The position numbers and the translations under genes are program-made. Under the pieces are notes generated by a model. The model had not been told where the DNA came from, did no database searches, and saw nothing but the letters and a program-made list of their open reading frames with translations. Shown in pieces: positions 60,801-64,000 of a DNA stretch of 64,000 bases (its first letter is position 1; each line of letters opens with the position of its first letter). This DNA is from Pedobacter nototheniae (GTDB lineage: Bacteria > Bacteroidota > Bacteroidia > Sphingobacteriales > Sphingobacteriaceae). The stretch covers positions 187,305-251,304 of the forward strand of contig NZ_RQRS01000004.1 in assembly GCF_004335085.1 (NCBI RefSeq). Reading direction: 5' to 3'.

Positions 60801-60953
60801 GGCTTAAACTTATTAACGTTCGATAAACTAAAAGGACTTCCTGTTGATCCAGAATTACCTGAATCGGGTTATAGCTCTACAATCAATGGTACATCAAGCG
60901 CATCATATCCATATATGAAAATCTATTCGTTTGGTATGAACTTGAAATTTTAA
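57855..60953 (+). CDS. SusC/RagA-family TonB-linked outer-membrane importer (second pair, unusual TonB-box region)
   Basis: A 1032-residue receptor with signal peptide (ending LNVYGQ), carboxypeptidase-regulatory domain (ITVTGKVVDQDKKAMPGVAI), plug and barrel ending NLKF. The linker where other SusC proteins have EVVVVGYG reads DDDDVYIPFGVRKRREVTATIS, so the typical TonB-box context is replaced. It is clearly a paralogue of the first SusC but diverged, and probably handles another part of the same substrate. It follows the first SusD by 36 bases and precedes its own SusD by 11 bases. Confidence 0.92.
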   Translation: MKLLKSKYIVCLLFLWAGMLNVYGQTPDEQITVTGKVVDQDKKAMPGVAISIQEDKTNKTITTAADGTFTIETSTSDVLVFKYIGYRMVLKPAAEVSRGDIVLTKALIDAGDDDDVYIPFGVRKRREVTATISTIRAENLPQIPSSSLTNVFTGRLPGLAIYPSGSQQPGYDASSFLVRGRSSYNSNQEPLVLVDGIERSFSAMDLGEIESVSVLKDAATLAWYGMYAANGVIYVKTRRGSATSTKVTFDAQAGLQAPLQVTKPLDAYSYATLYNEASVNTGLPPFYGPEALQAYQTGSDPIKYPNNNFVKDFTKSVAPTQRYVATVTGGNAFIKYYTLLSAYQQGGFYKGGKNDSYDANTDFNRYNLRTNLDLHVSKNLDVALDIGGRITTLTFPNAGTGNFLSTVYSTPANAFPVINPDGSYGGTSIFTSANPKAMLASGGASTDLMRNMIATISAKQKMDGILKGLSGEVYYAYDIAGLYRSGFAQTYSTSELKPDGTYTNYGTATKANYQSNAFSGNIRKSEFWAGFDYNRTFGQHDIKFTTRVSRANYSSFGNLDVRREGWSNRLSYNFIQRYFLDLTASYSGSENFAPDSRYGFFPAASAGWIISDEDFMKGSTGFLDFLKIRGSYGLVGNDAIGNARRFAYNDFYSRSTTGYTFGTAYAGVGGTGQLALANPFLTWEKAYKTSVGFDAKLFKQSLSISADYFYEDRKDLTTPSLLPSILGQSLIYVNEGEASYKGFETGINYNKKIGGVDLNIFGNFTYTTSKILAVNEAANLPAYQKTLGHPISSVIAPSATASTNPGYISMMLISDGIFQNQAQIDASPKQLLSKDVKPGDIKYVDMNGDGVINDLDRVRTDFNFVPKAFFGFGASVAYQNFDLNFLFQGTSGRSIYIQQLVNAGTANNGYLNQFSVDRWTPSNTEAPYPRLLLTDRGNNTAPSDFWVRSGDYLRLKNIELGYTLPSSFTKKLKIAQLRFYAGGLNLLTFDKLKGLPVDPELPESGYSSTINGTSSASYPYMKIYSFGMNLKF

Positions 60954-60964
60954 AAGATAAGAAA

Positions 60965-62743
60965 ATGAAAAAAAATATATTTTATCTGGTTCTTACTGTC
61001 GTAGCAATTGCTTTGGCAGCATGTAAAAAAGATGGTTTCCTTCAAGATGGATCATTTAGCGGAGGTAATGATGTTACCGAAGCCCAACTATGGGCCAACC
61101 CTGATTATGCCCGCAATTTTTTAAATAATGTTTACTCCGTACTTTCAGATCGTTACAGCGTAGATGGAGGTGGTGCTTTACTGGCATCAGGCTCTGATGA
61201 AGCTGTAAACTCCAACCAAAACTCATCCATTAGCATTTTAAATAATGGTAGCTGGAGTCCATCAAAAACTTTTGATGATGTTTATTCTGATATGTATGTA
61301 GGCATTAGAAAAGCCAATATGTTTTTGGAAAAAGCAAATGGAAGTGCAATTATTCCTTTAGATGAACTGCTTCCAGCAAACGTGGCCGCAAATCAAACTT
61401 ACGAAGCACAAATTGAACGTTTACGCGGTCAGGCGTTCTTTTTAAGAGCATTTTTTGAATTTGAACTGGTAAAACGTTATGGAAGCATGGTTTTGGTTAC
61501 CCGCACTTTAAGTGTAACCGATAAGCTAGATTTACCAAGAAATAGCTTTGATGAATGTGTAAAACAAATTGCCTCTGATTGTGATGAGGCTATTGCAAGA
61601 TTGCCTTTATCTCCAACAGAATGGAATACGGCAAATAGAGGTAGAGCTACGCAAACTGCAGCTATGGCATTAAAAGCCCGTTTATTGTTGTATGCAGCCA
61701 GCCCGCAATATAATCCATCAGGCGATGTAACAAAATGGCAAGCTGCTGCAGATGCAGCAAAACGACTTATGGACACAGGTAAACATGGAATTTATACTTC
61801 TTACCCAAACATTTGGTTATGGAATAATGGCGCATTTAACAATGAAACCATTTTTGCAACAGTTGCTACAAGTCGTAATGATATTGAGGTAAATAATGCA
61901 CCTGTAAGTTACGATGCCGCCAACGGTCGTACCAACCCAACGCAAGAATTAGTTGATGCTTTCGAGATGAAAACAACAGGTAAAAATATTAATGATGCGG
62001 GATCGGGATTTGTGGCAAGTAACCCATATTTTAACCGCGACCCAAGGTTAGGCTTTACTGTTTTCTTTAATTCAAATTCTATCGATCATTCTACAGCCGC
62101 AGGTGCTGCAGGTGCAACAGCGTATACCTCTTCATTATTTAAAACTAAACCTGTTGAAACTTTTGTTGGTGGTAAAGATGGTTTAAACCTGAATGTAAAT
62201 GCAACCAAAACTGGTTACTATATGCGTAAATATTTAAGCGAAAGTGCTTCATGGGCTGGTACAGCGGCAAGTGTTCGCCGTCCATGGATATTTTTTAGAT
62301 ATGCTGAAGTGTTATTGAACTATGCCGAGGCTTTAAATGAAGCACAAGGTGCTGGTCAGGTTACTGAAATTTTAAGAGTTTTAAATATGATTAGGGATAG
62401 GACAGGAGTTAAAATGCCTTTGTTACAAAGCACAAACCCTACTGCAAATGCTTACGTTGCTCCAACTAAAGAAGAATTGCGTAAACGTATTCATAACGAA
62501 CGTAGGGTAGAGTTGTGTTTCGAAGAGCACCGTTTTTATGATGTACGTAGATGGAAAGAGGGTGAAACTACATTTAATAAACCTGTTACCGGAATGAGAA
62601 TTGTTCAGCTTACACCTACAACTTATAGTTATACACCGTTTACAGTTGAAAATAGGACTTTTGCACCTAAAAATTATTTATATCCAATTTCTCAAAATGA
62701 ATTGAATAAAGCTCCGGCCTTAGGTCAAAATGCAGGCTATTAA
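60965..62743 (+). CDS. SusD/RagB-family glycan-binding lipoprotein (second pair)
   Basis: A 592-residue lipoprotein with lipobox ALAAC (Cys about 20) and the sequence KKDGFLQDGSFSGGNDV. The SusD core includes RIHNERRVELCFEEHRFYDVRRWKEGE near the C-terminus. It partners the second SusC. Compared with the first SusD it has extra loops (for example around residues 375-400, STAAGAAGATAYTSS). Confidence 0.92.
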   Translation: MKKNIFYLVLTVVAIALAACKKDGFLQDGSFSGGNDVTEAQLWANPDYARNFLNNVYSVLSDRYSVDGGGALLASGSDEAVNSNQNSSISILNNGSWSPSKTFDDVYSDMYVGIRKANMFLEKANGSAIIPLDELLPANVAANQTYEAQIERLRGQAFFLRAFFEFELVKRYGSMVLVTRTLSVTDKLDLPRNSFDECVKQIASDCDEAIARLPLSPTEWNTANRGRATQTAAMALKARLLLYAASPQYNPSGDVTKWQAAADAAKRLMDTGKHGIYTSYPNIWLWNNGAFNNETIFATVATSRNDIEVNNAPVSYDAANGRTNPTQELVDAFEMKTTGKNINDAGSGFVASNPYFNRDPRLGFTVFFNSNSIDHSTAAGAAGATAYTSSLFKTKPVETFVGGKDGLNLNVNATKTGYYMRKYLSESASWAGTAASVRRPWIFFRYAEVLLNYAEALNEAQGAGQVTEILRVLNMIRDRTGVKMPLLQSTNPTANAYVAPTKEELRKRIHNERRVELCFEEHRFYDVRRWKEGETTFNKPVTGMRIVQLTPTTYSYTPFTVENRTFAPKNYLYPISQNELNKAPALGQNAGY

Positions 62744-62775
62744 ATTTTACAAACTAAATTTTGCTCGAATTTAGG

Positions 62776-62797
62776 CGGTCGGTGGAAACACCGACCG
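62776..62797. other. intercistronic hairpin between SusD and GH2 genes
   Basis: CGGTCGGTG (62776-62784) and CACCGACCG (62789-62797) form a 9-bp GC-rich stem with a GAAA tetraloop. No T run follows, so it is not a typical terminator. It may stabilise the upstream message or reduce readthrough into the hydrolase gene. Confidence 0.65.
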
Positions 62798-62853
62798 TAA
62801 ATTAATTGTTAGTTTTAGAACTTCAATTATTTAAAGCTAAAAAAAAACACGTT

Positions 62854-64000
62854 ATGTCAAAATTGATCTTTAGAGTATTTATAATTTGCCTCTCGCTTTT
62901 TTCGTCAGTTAGTTACGCACAGGTAAGCTCTATTCAAAACATCCAGGCACGAAAAATTTTAAGTCTGAATGGTAAGTGGAACTATATCATAGACCCTTAC
63001 GAAAACGGTTATTACGATTATAGGCACGATCCTTTCGATCAATCTAAAACCGGAACCGGAGGTTTTTTTGACGATAAAGTACAAAAAGATAAATCAGAAC
63101 TTATAGAATATAATTTCGATCTATCGCCACAAATGAATGTACCAGGAGACTGGAATTCTCAATCAGAAAAACTGGAACTTTACGAAGGAACGGTTTGGTT
63201 GCGTAGAAAATTTAATGCCACACCAGAAAATGGTAAAAGATATATAATATACTTTGCTGCGGTAAATTATGAATCACATATTTATTTAAATGGCAAAAAA
63301 TTAGGGGTTCATAAAGGTGGTTTTACTCCATTTCAATTTGAGGTAACCGGAAAATTAATTAAAGGAGAAAACTCTTTAGTCGTTAAGGCAGATAATACCC
63401 GTAAACAAGATGAAATACCCACTGTAAATACCGATTGGTGGAATTATGGAGGGATTACCCGTGATGTATTTTTGGCAGAATTACCTGAACACTACATCAA
63501 TGATTACAAATTACAATTATCGAAAGGACGCAATAATGCTATAAGTTTTTCGGTTAAACTTGCTGATGCTTTTGCCGGGCAAGAAATTACGTTATCCATA
63601 CCAGAATTAAAACTGGAGAAAAAATATAAAACAGATTCTGAAGGAAAAATTTCTGATGAATTTATCTGGAATAACCTAACCCTTTGGTCGCCAGAAAATC
63701 CTAAACTGTATGCGGTTAATATTAAATCTGCTAATGAAAATATTCAGGATAATATTGGTTTCAGAACAATTGAGGTACAAGGAAATGACATTCTTTTAAA
63801 CGGTAAATCTGTTTTTTTAAGAGGGATTTCTATTCATGATGAAAACCCTTTGCTTGCAGGTCGTTTACGCTCAGAAGGCGATATGCGCATGATGTTGCAA
63901 TGGGCAAAGGATATGAATTGCAACTATGTGCGCCTTGCACATTATCCACACAACGAAGAAATGGTGCGTTTAGCCGATGAAATGGGCTTATTAGTTTGGG
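62854..64000 (+). CDS. glycoside hydrolase family 2 protein, cut by the window end
   Basis: The first 382 codons are open to the end of the window. A signal peptide (MSKLIFRVFIICLSLFSSVS plus YAQ) exports the protein. Residues about 35-215 form the N-terminal sugar-binding jelly-roll, with DWWNYGGITRDVF, and a beta-sandwich (about 215-295, NNLTLWSPENPKLYAVNIKS) follows. The start of the TIM barrel is present (FLRGISIHDENPL and YVRLAHYPHNEEMVRLADEM). The catalytic glutamates lie beyond the window. GH2 enzymes include beta-galactosidases, glucuronidases and mannosidases. It should act in the periplasm on oligosaccharide brought in by the SusCD pairs. Part of the PUL, 110 bases after SusD. Confidence 0.88.
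   Translation, partial: MSKLIFRVFIICLSLFSSVSYAQVSSIQNIQARKILSLNGKWNYIIDPYENGYYDYRHDPFDQSKTGTGGFFDDKVQKDKSELIEYNFDLSPQMNVPGDWNSQSEKLELYEGTVWLRRKFNATPENGKRYIIYFAAVNYESHIYLNGKKLGVHKGGFTPFQFEVTGKLIKGENSLVVKADNTRKQDEIPTVNTDWWNYGGITRDVFLAELPEHYINDYKLQLSKGRNNAISFSVKLADAFAGQEITLSIPELKLEKKYKTDSEGKISDEFIWNNLTLWSPENPKLYAVNIKSANENIQDNIGFRTIEVQGNDILLNGKSVFLRGISIHDENPLLAGRLRSEGDMRMMLQWAKDMNCNYVRLAHYPHNEEMVRLADEMGLLVW

Overview
The window reads as chromosome of a Bacteroidota bacterium, most likely a Sphingobacteriaceae member close to Pedobacter (genus inferred from protein style only). Evidence: AT-rich intergenic DNA, Bacteroidota -7 promoter boxes (TAnnTTTG), a type IX secretion (T9SS) type B sorting domain, PorP/SprF and PorE-like partners, paired SusC/SusD systems, and few Shine-Dalgarno leaders. 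No rRNA, CRISPR array, integrase, transposase or phage gene was found.

Layout. 1-1902: two small proteins of unknown function and a secreted transglutaminase-like protein. 1903-24402: one transcription unit with an 18.9-kb gene for a 6301-residue secreted repeat adhesin (about 26 DUF11-type modules, five tandem 98-residue modules, T9SS type B C-terminal domain), then a PorP/SprF-like outer-membrane protein and a PorE-like TPR/beta-propeller/OmpA protein. The last two probably help export or anchor the adhesin. 24403-28899: a two-gene mutagenesis cassette (Y-family polymerase plus short DnaE-type polymerase) behind two copies of a palindromic operator, ACTAA-N5-TTAGT, one overlapping the -7 box. 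28844-31065: paired inverted repeats, a Fic enzyme, a YdeI/OmdA-family protein and a small membrane protein. 31066-37464 (minus strand): a Dpm1-like glycosyltransferase, two tandem POT peptide transporters coupled through TAATG, a secreted protein of unknown function and an acetyl-CoA acetyltransferase.

37644-39197 (minus): SPFH protein, PH-like membrane protein and a 55-residue Arc-type ribbon-helix-helix protein in a tight operon. 39315-41393: a 7TM-HD (PgpH-type) phosphohydrolase. 41400-41882: tRNA-Ser(GCT) and two identical tRNA-Pro(TGG) genes with a good promoter and terminator. 42047-48230 (minus): a ChaN/EreA-like secreted protein, a LuxR-type regulator whose receiver lacks the phospho-acceptor Asp and conserved Lys, a DUF4142 lipoprotein, a small beta-barrel protein, a REP-like inverted repeat and a TonB-dependent-receptor-like protein. 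48635-51508: an MBL-fold hydrolase, then divergent MarR regulator and MFS exporter genes whose two promoters carry matching operators right at the -7 boxes. 51505-64000: a polysaccharide-utilisation locus with a LacI regulator, a 20-bp perfect palindrome, two SusC/SusD pairs and a glycoside hydrolase family 2 gene cut by the window end.

The least explained signals are regulatory: the operators of the mutagenesis cassette, the paired MarR sites, the inverted repeats against the Fic start codon, and the palindromes before the giant adhesin.
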